From CAYHBO01 sp964354855 (GTDB taxonomy: Bacteria > Babelota > Babeliae > Babelales > RVW-14): DNA of 48,787 nt. The stretch is from assembly GCA_964354855.1 (NCBI GenBank), contig CAYHBO010000007.1, positions 1 to 48,787 on the forward strand, read 5' to 3'. The notes below the pieces were generated by a model. The model had not been told where the DNA came from. It saw nothing but the letters and a program-made list of their open reading frames with translations, and did not search any database. The translations under genes and the position numbers were made by a program. Positions 8,609 through 17,037 of this stretch are shown in pieces; within the stretch, counting starts at the first letter, position 1, and every line of letters begins with the position of its first letter.

Positions 8609-9505
8609 ATGGTTCTTATCGCTGTACTGTACGCAGTACTTGCACTTACCTTTATCTTTGCAAAGTATGCCCTGTGTTATGCTAAACCATTTTTTTTGAT
8701 CGGCATTCGCATGATACTTGCAGGTGCTATTTTACTTGGTTATCAATGGCTTTTCAGAAGAAAACAATTTGTGTTACATCGCGAAGATGTATGGGTTTTT
8801 CTTAAAGTTTCGTTATTCCATATCTACTTTGCATTTACTCTAGAATTTTTTGCCTTGCAGTACCTTACATCACTTAAAACAACTATGATTTATTCTGCTA
8901 CGCCATTTATTTCTGCTATTCTGGCGCATTTTCTTTTACAAGAAAAACTTACGAGTAAAAAGATTGCGGGGATTTGCTGTGGGCTGGTTGGACTTATTCC
9001 GGTGTTGATGGCGCAAGCGGTTGGACCCGAAGCAAATTTTCAAGAACTTTTCTCTATCTCATTTCCTGAGGCGATCTTACTGTTAGCGGTTATATCAGCG
9101 GCTTATGCTTGGTTTATCGTGATGGATTTGATGAACAAGGGATATGAGCTTGGCATGATCAATGGGGTTGCTATGACGGTAGGTGGCGTTTTTAGTATGC
9201 TTACATCATTATGGGTAGAAGGGATAAGTGTTCCAGTAAGTGATCTTTTACCGTTCATTGGTTGGCTAACGCTTCTGATAATCAGTGCAAACTTTATCGT
9301 TTATAATCTTTACGGCTTTTTGCTGAGAAGGTATTCAATTGTTCTAATAAGCTTTGCTGGGTGGTTGTGCCCAAGTTTTGCAGCACTTTATGAATGGCTT
9401 TTTCTAAGTGGGACTATTACGTGGCATTATGGGGTTTCGTTGGTTTTTGTCATTCTTGGTCTGTATCTTTTTTATCGTGATGAGCTGCGATTGAAGTATT
9501 CTTAA
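8609..9505 (+). CDS. EamA/DMT-family transporter
   Basis: A 298-residue protein with about ten membrane helices and two EamA-like halves, residues about 5-135 and 155-290. The end of each half is typical: TMIYSATPFISAILAHFLLQEKLTSKKIAGI in the first and SFAGWLCPSFAALYEWLFLSGTITWHYGVSLVFVILGLYLFY in the second. The family exports or imports metabolites such as amino acids, nucleotides or S-adenosylmethionine; the substrate here is unknown. AAGGAA lies before the ATG. The 3' end overlaps the convergent gmk by 56 bases. Confidence 0.85.
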   Translation: MVLIAVLYAVLALTFIFAKYALCYAKPFFLIGIRMILAGAILLGYQWLFRRKQFVLHREDVWVFLKVSLFHIYFAFTLEFFALQYLTSLKTTMIYSATPFISAILAHFLLQEKLTSKKIAGICCGLVGLIPVLMAQAVGPEANFQELFSISFPEAILLLAVISAAYAWFIVMDLMNKGYELGMINGVAMTVGGVFSMLTSLWVEGISVPVSDLLPFIGWLTLLIISANFIVYNLYGFLLRRYSIVLISFAGWLCPSFAALYEWLFLSGTITWHYGVSLVFVILGLYLFYRDELRLKYS

Positions 9506-10076
9506 GTCTTGTTTGAATTAAGTTGCAAATAGAATCAACCACCGTTTCAAGAATTTTGTTCGTGATATGAAGCTCAAAAATGGGATCTTTTCGTTCTAAA
9601 TCCATCTCATGCTGTGCAATAAGTAAACGCTTCTTGATCTCACTACTGCTTTCGGTGCCACGACCAATCAAGCGCTGTTCAAGCTCTTGCAAACTTGGTG
9701 GTGAAACCCAAATTGATATAGCCTCAGGAACCAAGGCCTTTAACGAAACAACCCCGGCTCGATCAGTAACCATAACAAATGATTTTCCCGCTTTCATATC
9801 ATCAAGCATAGCCAAGGGTGAGCCGTAAAGCTCACCGTTATAGTTGGTCATTTCTAGAAAGAAGGCTTGAGCGATTTTCTTTAAAAAAGTAGTTTTATCA
9901 AGAAAAAAGTAATCAATGCCATCAATTTCTCCATCCCGTTTTTGTCGAGTTGTGTAGGTAATAACCCGAGAAATAGCTATTTCTTTCCCTAATCGTTCAA
10001 CAATTTTTGTGGCGATGGTTGTTTTTCCGGTTCCTGAAGGAGCCGCAATTAGAAAGAGTTTACCTGGATTTGTCAT
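9450..10076 (-). CDS. gmk: Guanylate kinase
   Basis: A 208-residue kinase that converts GMP to GDP with ATP. The P-loop APSGTGKTT is at residues 12-20. The GMP-binding region TYTTRQKRDGEIDGIDYFFLDKTTF, the segment FLEMTNYNGELYGSP and the lid region PSLQELEQRLIGRGTESSSEIKKRL are all present. The usual DIDVQGA segment reads VTDRAGV here, a visible change from the common form. It is convergent with the EamA gene, overlapping its 3' end, and divergent from the small exported protein at 10230. Confidence 0.93.
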   Translation of the reverse strand: MTNPGKLFLIAAPSGTGKTTIATKIVERLGKEIAISRVITYTTRQKRDGEIDGIDYFFLDKTTFLKKIAQAFFLEMTNYNGELYGSPLAMLDDMKAGKSFVMVTDRAGVVSLKALVPEAISIWVSPPSLQELEQRLIGRGTESSSEIKKRLLIAQHEMDLERKDPIFELHITNKILETVVDSICNLIQTRLKNTSIAAHHDKKDTDQE

Positions 10077-10126
10077 ATAAATATTTTCAATGTGAATTAT
10101 TTGGGTTATTTTTACGGGGAAGGCGT

Positions 10127-10155
10127 TTGATGTACCTAATTATTTCACGTACACT
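10127..10155 (+). promoter_or_regulatory. Candidate promoter for the gene at 10230
   Basis: TTGATG (10127-10132) and TACACT (10150-10155) are separated by 17 bases. A short hairpin with arms AATCCAC (10199-10205) and GTGGATT (10210-10216) lies between it and the ribosome-binding site AGGGAG. These are visual matches to the sigma-70 pattern only. Confidence 0.4.
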
Positions 10156-10229
10156 GATAGGGATTATAACCGATATTTTTAAACAGTTAAGATTAAATAA
10201 TCCACGGGGGTGGATTTAGGGAGATCTCT

Positions 10230-10664
10230 ATGAACGTTTTTATCAAACTACGCAAGATGTTGATCTTGCTCTTGAGCTTTGCTCTTGTACCTGCTCAAAA
10301 TACGCAACCTTTTCCGAGTAAACAAACAGCATTATTGGTTGGTGGGGGCATTGCTTTAGTAACTGCTTTATATTTTTATAACAACTATAAAAATAACCAT
10401 AAAGATGAAAAAGACTATTCTGCAGGAAATAATGCTGCTAAATCAACATCTCTTGGTGTTGTGAGTGGTACGGTTTGTGGTGGGGTTCTTTATCTTTTAC
10501 TTAATTCGAAGTCTTCAAAGACAGATCAAGCTTCTTCAAATCCCTCAACGCCGATTCCTTTACCTATTCCTTCAGGCCCGGAAAAAATTTTAGTTAAAGT
10601 TGATCTTAATAAACTTGATATGACCAAGCCTACTTCGGGAGATATGACCAAGCCTACTTCGGGA
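10230..10664 (+). CDS. Small exported protein, interrupted by an assembly gap
   Basis: Partial gene with at least 145 codons before the gap. The first part looks like a signal peptide (FIKLRKMLILLLSFALVPAQ). A hydrophobic segment (ALLVGGGIALVTALYFYN), a basic and acidic stretch, and a second hydrophobic segment (LGVVSGTVCGGVLYLLL) follow. A Pro/Ser-rich linker then leads into tandem copies of DMTKPTSG that run into the gap. If the frame is kept across the 100 N the gene would end at 10895, but the gap length is arbitrary and the downstream frame is unsupported. No family is recognised. AGGGAG precedes the ATG. Confidence 0.6.
10617..10664 (+). repeat. 24-bp coding tandem repeat (DMTKPTSG)
   Basis: Two exact 24-base copies, 10617-10640 and 10641-10664, run directly into the N block. 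The array probably continues and collapsed in assembly, so its copy number is unknown. Confidence 0.85.
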
Positions 10665-10764
10665 NNNNNNNNNNNNNNNNNNNNNNNNNNNNNNNNNNNN
10701 NNNNNNNNNNNNNNNNNNNNNNNNNNNNNNNNNNNNNNNNNNNNNNNNNNNNNNNNNNNNNNNN
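10665..10764. other. Assembly gap of 100 N
   Basis: Exactly 100 N, the usual placeholder for a gap of unknown size. It sits at the edge of a 24-bp tandem repeat. Confidence 0.98.
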
Positions 10765-10860
10765 AAAATAAAGCATATTACTTTTGTGGACTAGAAATAG
10801 ATAAATTGGGCTCTCAGGACGAACGGGTAAATAAGTTAAAGATGACAATGTGGGTAATCA

Positions 10861-10891
10861 GTGCTATTCTGCGTCCTAGTCTGAATAGCAC
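10861..10891. other. Hairpin upstream of proS
   Basis: The arms GTGCTATTC (10861-10869) and GAATAGCAC (10883-10891) form a perfect 9-bp stem with a 13-base loop. No T-run follows. It lies about 34 bases before the proS start and could end the upstream transcript or act in the proS leader. Confidence 0.55.
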
Positions 10892-10924
10892 ATAAACCCC
10901 TTGAAAGTTATCGAAGAAAAACAT

Positions 10925-12358
10925 ATGAGTAATCTCGCTGATATAAAAACTAATTTTACCCAATGGTATCAAGATGTTATCACGCAAGCTGAACTTGTTG
11001 ATTCAAGTCCGACCCGTGGTAGCTTTATTCTTCGCCCTTATGGGTATGCCATTTGGGAACATATCAGCAGCACACTCGATAAAAAGATTAAAGAGACCGG
11101 CGCTCAAAACGCTTATTTTCCGCTCTTGATCCCCCTTTCATTTTTACAAAAAGAAGCAAAACATGTTGAGGGCTTTGCCCCAGAAATAGCTGTGGTAACT
11201 CACGCTGGTGGTAAAGAACTCGAAGAGCCTTATGTTGTGCGACCAACTTCCGAAACCATTATCTATGACGCCTTTTCACGTTGGATAAAATCCTATCGTG
11301 ATCTTCCTATGAAAATTAATCAATGGGCAAACGTGGTTCGCTGGGAAATGCGTACACGCCCATTTTTACGTACCTGTGAGTTCTTGTGGCAAGAGGGGCA
11401 TACTGCTCATGCATCACGCGAAGAAGCGTATGAAACTGCTATCCAGATGCTCATGGTCTATAAAAATTTAGCTGAAAATTACTTAGCCTTACCGGTGGTT
11501 ACTGGAGAAAAACCTGAAAATGAACGTTTTGCTGGTGCCGATCATACCTTTACCTTTGAAGGGCTTATGCCTGATGGTAAAGCGTTACAAATGGGAACCA
11601 GTCACATGCTTGCACAAAGTTTCTCTGGCGCATTCGGCGTGCAGTACCAAGATCAGGAAGGTAAAATGCAATCGCCTTTCTGTACTAGCTGGGGCGCAAC
11701 AACACGTTTAGTTGGAGCGGTGGTGATGATGCATGGTGATGAAAAAGGCTTGATTATTCCTCCAAAGATTGCGCCAATTCAAGCGGTGATTATACCAATT
11801 TATAAAACTAATGAAGAAAAACAAAATGTTCTTGCCTTAGCTGAACAGGTTAAAACAACGTTACTTGCTGCAAATCTTCGTGTTCAAATCGATGCAGACG
11901 AACAAAAAACCCCAGGAAATAAATTCTTCCATTGGGAAATGCGTGGCGTTCCAATTCGTATAGAAATTGGACCAAAAGATGTTGCCAATAATTCAGTTGT
12001 ACTTGTTGATCGCTTAGAACAAGATCGTAACCTTAAAAAACAATTCGTCTCCGTTGTTGGGTTAGCAGACAGTTTACAAAAAGCGCTTGAAGGTTTACAA
12101 CAACGTTTGTATGATCGAGCTTTAGCGCGACGTGACGCTCAGTGGTTTCAAGCTGAAACGTTAGCTGACTTCTCCCAAAAATTATCAGACAACAATGGTA
12201 TGTATCAAGTTGGCTGGTGTGGAAAAGAGTCCTGTGAAGTGGTGTTGAAAGAATTTCAAGCAACTATTCGTTGTGTTCTCAAAGATAACAATCATAAAAA
12301 ATGTTTTTCTTGTGGCGAGTTAAGTAGTCAGGATATCTTGGTGGCTAAAGCTTATTAA
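10925..12358 (+). CDS. proS: Prolyl-tRNA synthetase, archaeal/eukaryal-like type
   Basis: A 477-residue class II synthetase that charges tRNA-Pro. It has the short ProS form without the large editing insertion seen in E. coli-type enzymes. Visible parts are RPTSETIIYDAFSRWI, motif 2 (RWEMRTRPFLRTCEFLWQEG, then HTAH), the proline-site segment FAGADHTFTFEGLMPDGKALQMGTSH, motif 3 (SWGATTRLVGAVVMMHGDE), the anticodon domain, and a Cys-containing C-terminal domain (CGKESCE and CFSCGE) like the zinc domain of this type. A TTG at 10901 would add eight residues; the ATG at 10925 was chosen because it gives the family start. Confidence 0.95.
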   Translation: MSNLADIKTNFTQWYQDVITQAELVDSSPTRGSFILRPYGYAIWEHISSTLDKKIKETGAQNAYFPLLIPLSFLQKEAKHVEGFAPEIAVVTHAGGKELEEPYVVRPTSETIIYDAFSRWIKSYRDLPMKINQWANVVRWEMRTRPFLRTCEFLWQEGHTAHASREEAYETAIQMLMVYKNLAENYLALPVVTGEKPENERFAGADHTFTFEGLMPDGKALQMGTSHMLAQSFSGAFGVQYQDQEGKMQSPFCTSWGATTRLVGAVVMMHGDEKGLIIPPKIAPIQAVIIPIYKTNEEKQNVLALAEQVKTTLLAANLRVQIDADEQKTPGNKFFHWEMRGVPIRIEIGPKDVANNSVVLVDRLEQDRNLKKQFVSVVGLADSLQKALEGLQQRLYDRALARRDAQWFQAETLADFSQKLSDNNGMYQVGWCGKESCEVVLKEFQATIRCVLKDNNHKKCFSCGELSSQDILVAKAY

Positions 12359-12483
12359 AGCGTAATTATTTAGGTACCATCTTGATTAATAGAGAAATTT
12401 TTTTGCTTCTTACGTTATCAGAAATTTTAATCTTTTTTTTGTTCTTTACGCTACCTAGTATTTTAATGCTTTGTATGCTTATT

Positions 12484-12616
12484 ACGTCATCCTCGCGAAA
12501 GCGGGGATCCAGGTCTTACTTACTTTTAAAATATTCTTTTCTTATATTATACTTGAATCAGTTTTTTTCTAAGCAGGCTAAGAAGGTCTGGATCCCCGCT
12601 TTCGCGAGGATGACGT
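12484..12616. repeat. Dispersed palindromic repeat, head-to-head pair
   Basis: Copies at 12484-12517 (forward) and 12583-12616 (reverse) match over 29 bases, from ACGTCATCCTCGCG through GCGGGGATCCAG. About 65 AT-rich bases separate them. The whole has the look of a small non-autonomous element between proS and the xer gene. An open frame across it (12382-12681) is made of repeat sequence and is not a gene. Confidence 0.85.
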
Positions 12617-12684
12617 GTCAAAAATCTAAATTTTTTTCAAGCGTTTTAAGTTCGGTGATCTTAAATTTAGGTAGGGTGTAATTT

Positions 12685-13611
12685 ATGTCTTCACACAACG
12701 ACATTGACCTTATTGAACAATTTCACATGTACCTACTTGCTGAAAAGCGGGTAGCGCAAAATACGTTTCTTGCGTACAAGCGCGACGTTTCCCAACTTCT
12801 TATCTACTTAAAAAAGCAGAAGAAAACATTACAGGTTTGTGAAAAACGTAACATAGTTTTGTTCTTGAAAAATCTTAAGACCGCCGGCTTAATGTCCAAA
12901 ACTCTTTCACGAAAAATTTCTTCCATCAAACTTCTCTATGGGTTTCTTGCCGATCGCTTTGGGTATGAAGATATTGCAAAAAAACTTATTACGCCAAAAA
13001 TTGATAAGAAGTTACCAACCTACTTAACCGAATTAGAAATTAAACATTTATTTATGGTTGCAGCAAAAGACCGTTCTGAAAAAGGGATCCGCAATAACGT
13101 CATGCTCAATGTGCTTTATGCAAGCGGTATGCGGGTTTCTGAGTTGGTCTCACTTTGTCTTCATCAGGTAAACTTTGAAACCGGTTTCCTTTCGATTACG
13201 GGGAAAGGGAGCAAAGATCGTCATATCCCTATGCCTTTGGGGACGCTTGAGTTGCTTCAACTGTACATCGATAACACGTATAAGTCAGTTATGCTCACGC
13301 TTAAGAAAAAACCAAAACCGCAAGAACAGTATTTGTTTCTTACCACTAAGACAGGGGTCGTTAAACCGATGTCCCGCCAATTTTTTTGGTTGATTCTTAA
13401 AAATCTACTTAAAAAATCTGGTATCGAAAAAAATATATTTCCTCATGCCTTACGGCATTCTCTCGCTACGCATTTGCTTAAAAATGGGGCTGATCTACGG
13501 TCATTACAACTGTTGCTCGGCCACGAAAATTTATCGACAGTTCAGATTTATACTCATGTAGGAACATCTGAGTTGCGAAAAGTGTATGATAAGAAGCACC
13601 CACGGGCGTAA
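12685..13611 (+). CDS. xer: Tyrosine recombinase, XerC/XerD type
   Basis: A 308-residue site-specific recombinase. The N-terminal core-binding domain (SAM-like, residues about 8-95) is followed by the catalytic domain with all active residues: R150 (ASGMRVSEL), K174 (ITGKGSKDR), H254 and R257 (HALRHSLATHLL), H280 (LGHE) and the nucleophile Y289 (IYTHV). XerC/D proteins resolve chromosome dimers at dif. Length and motif spacing fit Xer rather than a phage integrase, but C and D cannot be told apart here. A degenerate copy of its 3' part lies beyond the Fic gene (15241-15327). Confidence 0.9.
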   Translation: MSSHNDIDLIEQFHMYLLAEKRVAQNTFLAYKRDVSQLLIYLKKQKKTLQVCEKRNIVLFLKNLKTAGLMSKTLSRKISSIKLLYGFLADRFGYEDIAKKLITPKIDKKLPTYLTELEIKHLFMVAAKDRSEKGIRNNVMLNVLYASGMRVSELVSLCLHQVNFETGFLSITGKGSKDRHIPMPLGTLELLQLYIDNTYKSVMLTLKKKPKPQEQYLFLTTKTGVVKPMSRQFFWLILKNLLKKSGIEKNIFPHALRHSLATHLLKNGADLRSLQLLLGHENLSTVQIYTHVGTSELRKVYDKKHPRA

Positions 13612-13729
13612 AGATCTAAGAAGTTAAATTTATATAGGTGAATAAAGTAAACTGTTTATTTTCGCGTAAAATCATGCCAAACTAATTGAAAACGTATAAA
13701 ACTTATCGTTTTCGTAGATTGGAGCTCTT

Positions 13730-15241
13730 GTGGTATCACTTTCGAAAGAACTTATTCCGGTCGGCTATAAAGCTTTAGTTGATCATTACCAACTTAATGT
13801 GCTGCCTCATTATCGGTGGTCTTATGTTTCTCTCCACGGAGGTAGACGGGTTTATGAAGATAATGGGGTTCAGATTTATGTGTATGATAAAAGTTATTTA
13901 CCCAAAGATGGTACTGTACTGACGCTTTTAGTGTTTGCGCTTAAGCATGAGGGTTTAAATTTATCGATCATAGCAGCACTTTTTGAAAAACTAGTCCCGA
14001 GTGAGATTGTTTTATTTGTACAACAAGCTCCAACGAGCAAATATGCACGGATAATCTGGTATTTATATGAATCTCTTACGCAAAAAAAATTAGTACTGGA
14101 TGATTGTACTCAGGGTCCATATGTTTTATTGCTAGATCCTGTTAGCTATTACACAGCTGTGCCAATTAATAGTACAAGGCATCGTATTAAAAATAATCTT
14201 CTTGGTAATGCTAACTTTTGTCCAATAGTTAGAAAAACTGAAACGCTTAAGTCTTTTGAGCAGAAAGACTTACCCGGAGAGATCAATAACATTATTTCGA
14301 AGTTTGATACGTATATTCTTGAGCGTGCAAGTAACTACTTATTTACTAAAGAAACGCTGTCATCGTATCAGATTGAACGGGAAAATCCTGATAAAAAGAG
14401 AATTGCTCGATTTATCGAACTTCTTAAAATTGCTTCTCTACAACATTTAACCAAGCAATCGCTTATAGAACTCCAGAATGTTATTGTTGACGAACGTTTT
14501 GCCAATAAAGATTACCGTACCACACAAAACTATATCGGAGAGAATTTAGATTGGCAGCATCAATACGTTCATTATATTTCTCCAAAACCTGAAGATGTTG
14601 AGTTTCTTATGCAAGGTTTACTTGCAAGTTTTGACCGTTTACTATCTTCTCAGCAGCCACCCATTGTTATAGCGGCTACCATTTCTTTTGGGTTTGTTTT
14701 CATTCATCCGTTTGACGATGGGAATGGGCGCATTCATCGTTTTCTTATTCATTATTTTTTATCAGTCCTTGGCTTTACGCCAAAAAATACTATCTTTCCG
14801 GTCTCTGCAACTATGTTGCAAAACATGAAAGCTTATAATGACGCACTGGAGTGTTTTTCAAAACTATTGCTTACTTGCATTCCCGATTATGACTTAAGTG
14901 ACCAAGGAGAATTAACGGTACCAGTTTCTACAAGAAGGCTTTACCAGTTCATTGATTATACGGCAATAACTGAGTACCTCTATGCTTGTATAGAACAGAC
15001 CTTGTATGGAACCTTTCAGCAGGAGTTGAATTTTCTAGTAGGGTACGATACCACCAAAAAACAGATACAGGAAGTTGTCGACTTGCCAGATAATCAGATA
15101 GATCTTTTTATTCGTTTGATTGTTCAAAGTGACGGAAAACTTTCAGAGAAGAAACGAGTGGATTTTTTCTCGAAGCTTACTGATGCCGAGATACAACGTA
15201 TAGTTACTATTGTTTCTGAGAATATGATAAAAAAGAGTTAA
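13730..15241 (+). CDS. Fic-domain protein
   Basis: A 503-residue protein with the Fic motif HPFDDGNGRIHR at residues 326-337, the catalytic loop of enzymes that transfer AMP or other phosphate-containing groups to protein hydroxyls. An inhibitory-helix-like motif, SSYQIERE with S212 and E216, lies upstream, as in Fic proteins that inhibit themselves; the usual Gly/Asn after the Glu is Arg. Residues 1-190 resemble nothing I recognise. The C-terminal part (about 400-503) may be a winged-helix segment. The start is GTG with GGAG five bases upstream. The gene lies between xer and a fragment of a xer 3' end. A role against host proteins is possible but unproven, as many Fic proteins act within the cell. 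Confidence 0.88.
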   Translation: MVSLSKELIPVGYKALVDHYQLNVLPHYRWSYVSLHGGRRVYEDNGVQIYVYDKSYLPKDGTVLTLLVFALKHEGLNLSIIAALFEKLVPSEIVLFVQQAPTSKYARIIWYLYESLTQKKLVLDDCTQGPYVLLLDPVSYYTAVPINSTRHRIKNNLLGNANFCPIVRKTETLKSFEQKDLPGEINNIISKFDTYILERASNYLFTKETLSSYQIERENPDKKRIARFIELLKIASLQHLTKQSLIELQNVIVDERFANKDYRTTQNYIGENLDWQHQYVHYISPKPEDVEFLMQGLLASFDRLLSSQQPPIVIAATISFGFVFIHPFDDGNGRIHRFLIHYFLSVLGFTPKNTIFPVSATMLQNMKAYNDALECFSKLLLTCIPDYDLSDQGELTVPVSTRRLYQFIDYTAITEYLYACIEQTLYGTFQQELNFLVGYDTTKKQIQEVVDLPDNQIDLFIRLIVQSDGKLSEKKRVDFFSKLTDAEIQRIVTIVSENMIKKS

Positions 15242-15327
15242 AGGCCGATCTACGGTCATTACAACGGAGGCTCGGTCACGAAATTTATCCAGCTGATGTT
15301 TCCAAAAAATCCGGTCGGGTGCCGTGA
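15241..15327 (+). pseudogene. Fragment of a xer recombinase 3' region
   Basis: Starting in the Fic stop codon, this 28-codon stretch reads ADLRSLQRRLGHEI, against ADLRSLQLLLGHEN in the intact xer. At the DNA level 19 bases are identical (15247-15265 against 13492-13510), with further matches to about 15293. The stop TGA is at 15325. The catalytic tyrosine is absent. It is a remnant, not a gene. Confidence 0.8.
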
Positions 15328-15451
15328 AGTTAGTCCGAATCAAATTTTAAAGGCACGCGAACAGCGGACTTCATGTGATTTTATTGGGACAGAACCTAGC
15401 CCAAGTCTCAGTCCAAATTAATTACAACTTTCATTCGGTAGTGATTATAGT

Positions 15452-15865
15452 TTACTTGCTAAGTAAGAAACCATAAAAATTGTTCAATTGGTCAGCTTGA
15501 TAAGTATACTGCTCAGCTTTTGTTTCATGATCTTTTTTTATTTTCTCATCTTTTGTTTCATCATTTAAACTTGGAAAAATTTGAAGAAAAAAACGATTTC
15601 CAAGATCCGTCAAGATAGATGATTAAAATAAGTTGCTTATGTTTTCATGATAAGAATATAAAGATGAATCACGGTCAAATTTATACTTATTTTTGATTTT
15701 GGTAAAATCAATGAAATTTTGGTTGGGAAGTTTTAGCACGGTAAGCCAAGCACCCATTTGGATTTGAACGTGACAATAACATTGTCGTTGGAAGGAATAT
15801 TTGTAAGAAGTATATTTGTGTTTTAAAGAAAGTTTGGTGAAAAAATGGTTCTTGTGAAGAGTAAA
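15452..15865 (-). pseudogene. Decayed open frame of unknown family
   Basis: On the reverse strand one frame runs 137 codons with a single in-frame stop (TAA at 15623-15625). The parts read like protein, for example LPNQNFIDFTKIKNKYKF and FPSLNDETKDEKIKK, ending NFYGFLLSK. At about 15760-15810 protein-like sequence (DNVIVTFKSKWVLGLP) is in another frame, which points to a frameshift. No family recognised. Confidence 0.4.
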
Positions 15866-16002
15866 TTATCAGACATGTTTTAAGGTGAAGTTTTTTATAT
15901 GGTCGTGTGATTCTGCTTTAAATTGTCAGAGGTACTTGTAGATAATTTAGGTTTTTACATAGGGGTAATTTTAGACAGGAGATCTCTTAGGGATTCCCTG
16001 TA

Positions 16003-16134
16003 TTACTTGTTGTTGACATAATATCCATTATCAGAAGCGGTAAAAATTGCATCGTCTGGTGGCTGTATATGATTTTTGAAAAAAGAAGGCTTATTGGCTC
16101 CTGGGTAGATGTGTTTGATTGAAAATTCGTATTT
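16003..16134 (-). pseudogene. Short coding-like fragment of unknown family
   Basis: A 43-codon open stretch on the reverse strand reads like part of a folded protein (SIKHIYPGANKPSFF, then PPDDAIFTASDNGYYV), but it has no start or ribosome-binding site and is flanked by stops. Together with 15241-15865 it makes this roughly 0.9-kb region look like a cemetery of former genes. The stretch 15866-16002 shows nothing I can name. Confidence 0.3.
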
Positions 16135-16241
16135 CTACTTAAAATTTTGCCGTGAAAAAGAAGGGCAAAATTTTATAAAAATAAGCGCCAATTTTTGGTC
16201 GTATAGGTTTAAGTTTGGCCTTGGATTTACTTGACGATAAT

Positions 16242-16808
16242 TTATTCTTCGTAGTATGGTTTAAGTCCCGATAAGGCTCGGCAAGTAGCGTTGTATCGAT
16301 AAGCTTGAAGGATGGTTGCGAAGTTCGTCTTAATGCTAGAGATAGTTGTAGCTTCTTGCGCGTTAGCAGCTGCGATGACAAGTGCTGTCTGTTTTCTAGA
16401 ATTTTCCATGCTTAGTAATGTTTGCTTCTTAATACCACAACCGATAGCAGTAGACATAATGAGACGGCAAATTTCTGGTCGGCCATGGATGGCGGTAAGA
16501 TGCAGCGCCGAGTTATCATCAGCGTCATGGGTCATAAGATAGGCGAACATATCAAAATCATGATCAACCTGAGATTGTCTCTCGGCAATACTTAGAAGAC
16601 AATTGACATCTGCAACGTTCCCAGAAATAACCGCTTCCTGTAATGAAGTTCGATCGGCAGTGTTCTTCTGAAACAGAAATTCAGTCATACTTACTGATCG
16701 TAGTGAAGAAGGTGTTTTCTTGGGAGGCTTATTGTTCATTGCTTCCAGGTGATGGTTGACCGTAAAGGCTAGCCCTATACTCAACATAATGTTTATCGAT
16801 TTTTTCAT
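16242..16808 (-). CDS. Exported ankyrin-repeat protein
   Basis: A 188-residue protein with a signal peptide-like start (SINIMLSIGLAFTVNHHLEA) and two or three ankyrin units. TSLQEAVISGNVADVNCLL and NSALHLTAIHGRPEICRLIM are clear; QTALVIAAANAQEATTI is weaker. Ankyrin repeats mediate protein binding, and exported ones in host-associated bacteria are often effectors, which is inference here. GGAG lies six bases before the ATG. It is divergent from a second ankyrin gene at 17038. Confidence 0.8.
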   Translation of the reverse strand: MKKSINIMLSIGLAFTVNHHLEAMNNKPPKKTPSSLRSVSMTEFLFQKNTADRTSLQEAVISGNVADVNCLLSIAERQSQVDHDFDMFAYLMTHDADDNSALHLTAIHGRPEICRLIMSTAIGCGIKKQTLLSMENSRKQTALVIAAANAQEATTISSIKTNFATILQAYRYNATCRALSGLKPYYEE

Positions 16809-16973
16809 GATTTACTCCATTTCAGGGTTATGTATAATTTCTAATAGTTTAATAAATAAACACTCTCTCGTCAAATATCGACAAATAGTGACAATAATTG
16901 ATAGAAATTAAGTTTTACTTTAAAGTAGTCGATCAAAATATGTAATATATTACTTTTCTATTAGTAATTATCT

Positions 16974-16979
16974 TATACT
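16974..16979 (+). promoter_or_regulatory. Candidate -10 element for the gene at 17038
   Basis: TATACT lies about 60 bases before the start, with a weak -35-like TTACTT about 17 bases further upstream. The region 16809-17037 between two divergent ankyrin genes is very AT-rich and has no coding frame. Confidence 0.3.
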
Positions 16980-17037
16980 GTAAATAACCTAAGCCATGGC
17001 AAGGAGAAATTTAGTAAGTTTTTAAGAAAGGGTTTCT

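Noticed and set aside
10765..10895. Continuation of the exported protein after the gap
   Set aside because: Gap length is arbitrary, so the frame is unsupported, and the end includes the hairpin before proS.
12382..12681. 99-codon forward frame between proS and xer
   Set aside because: It spans the inverted repeat pair; the coding look comes from repeat sequence (SSSRKRGSRS, WIPAFARMT).
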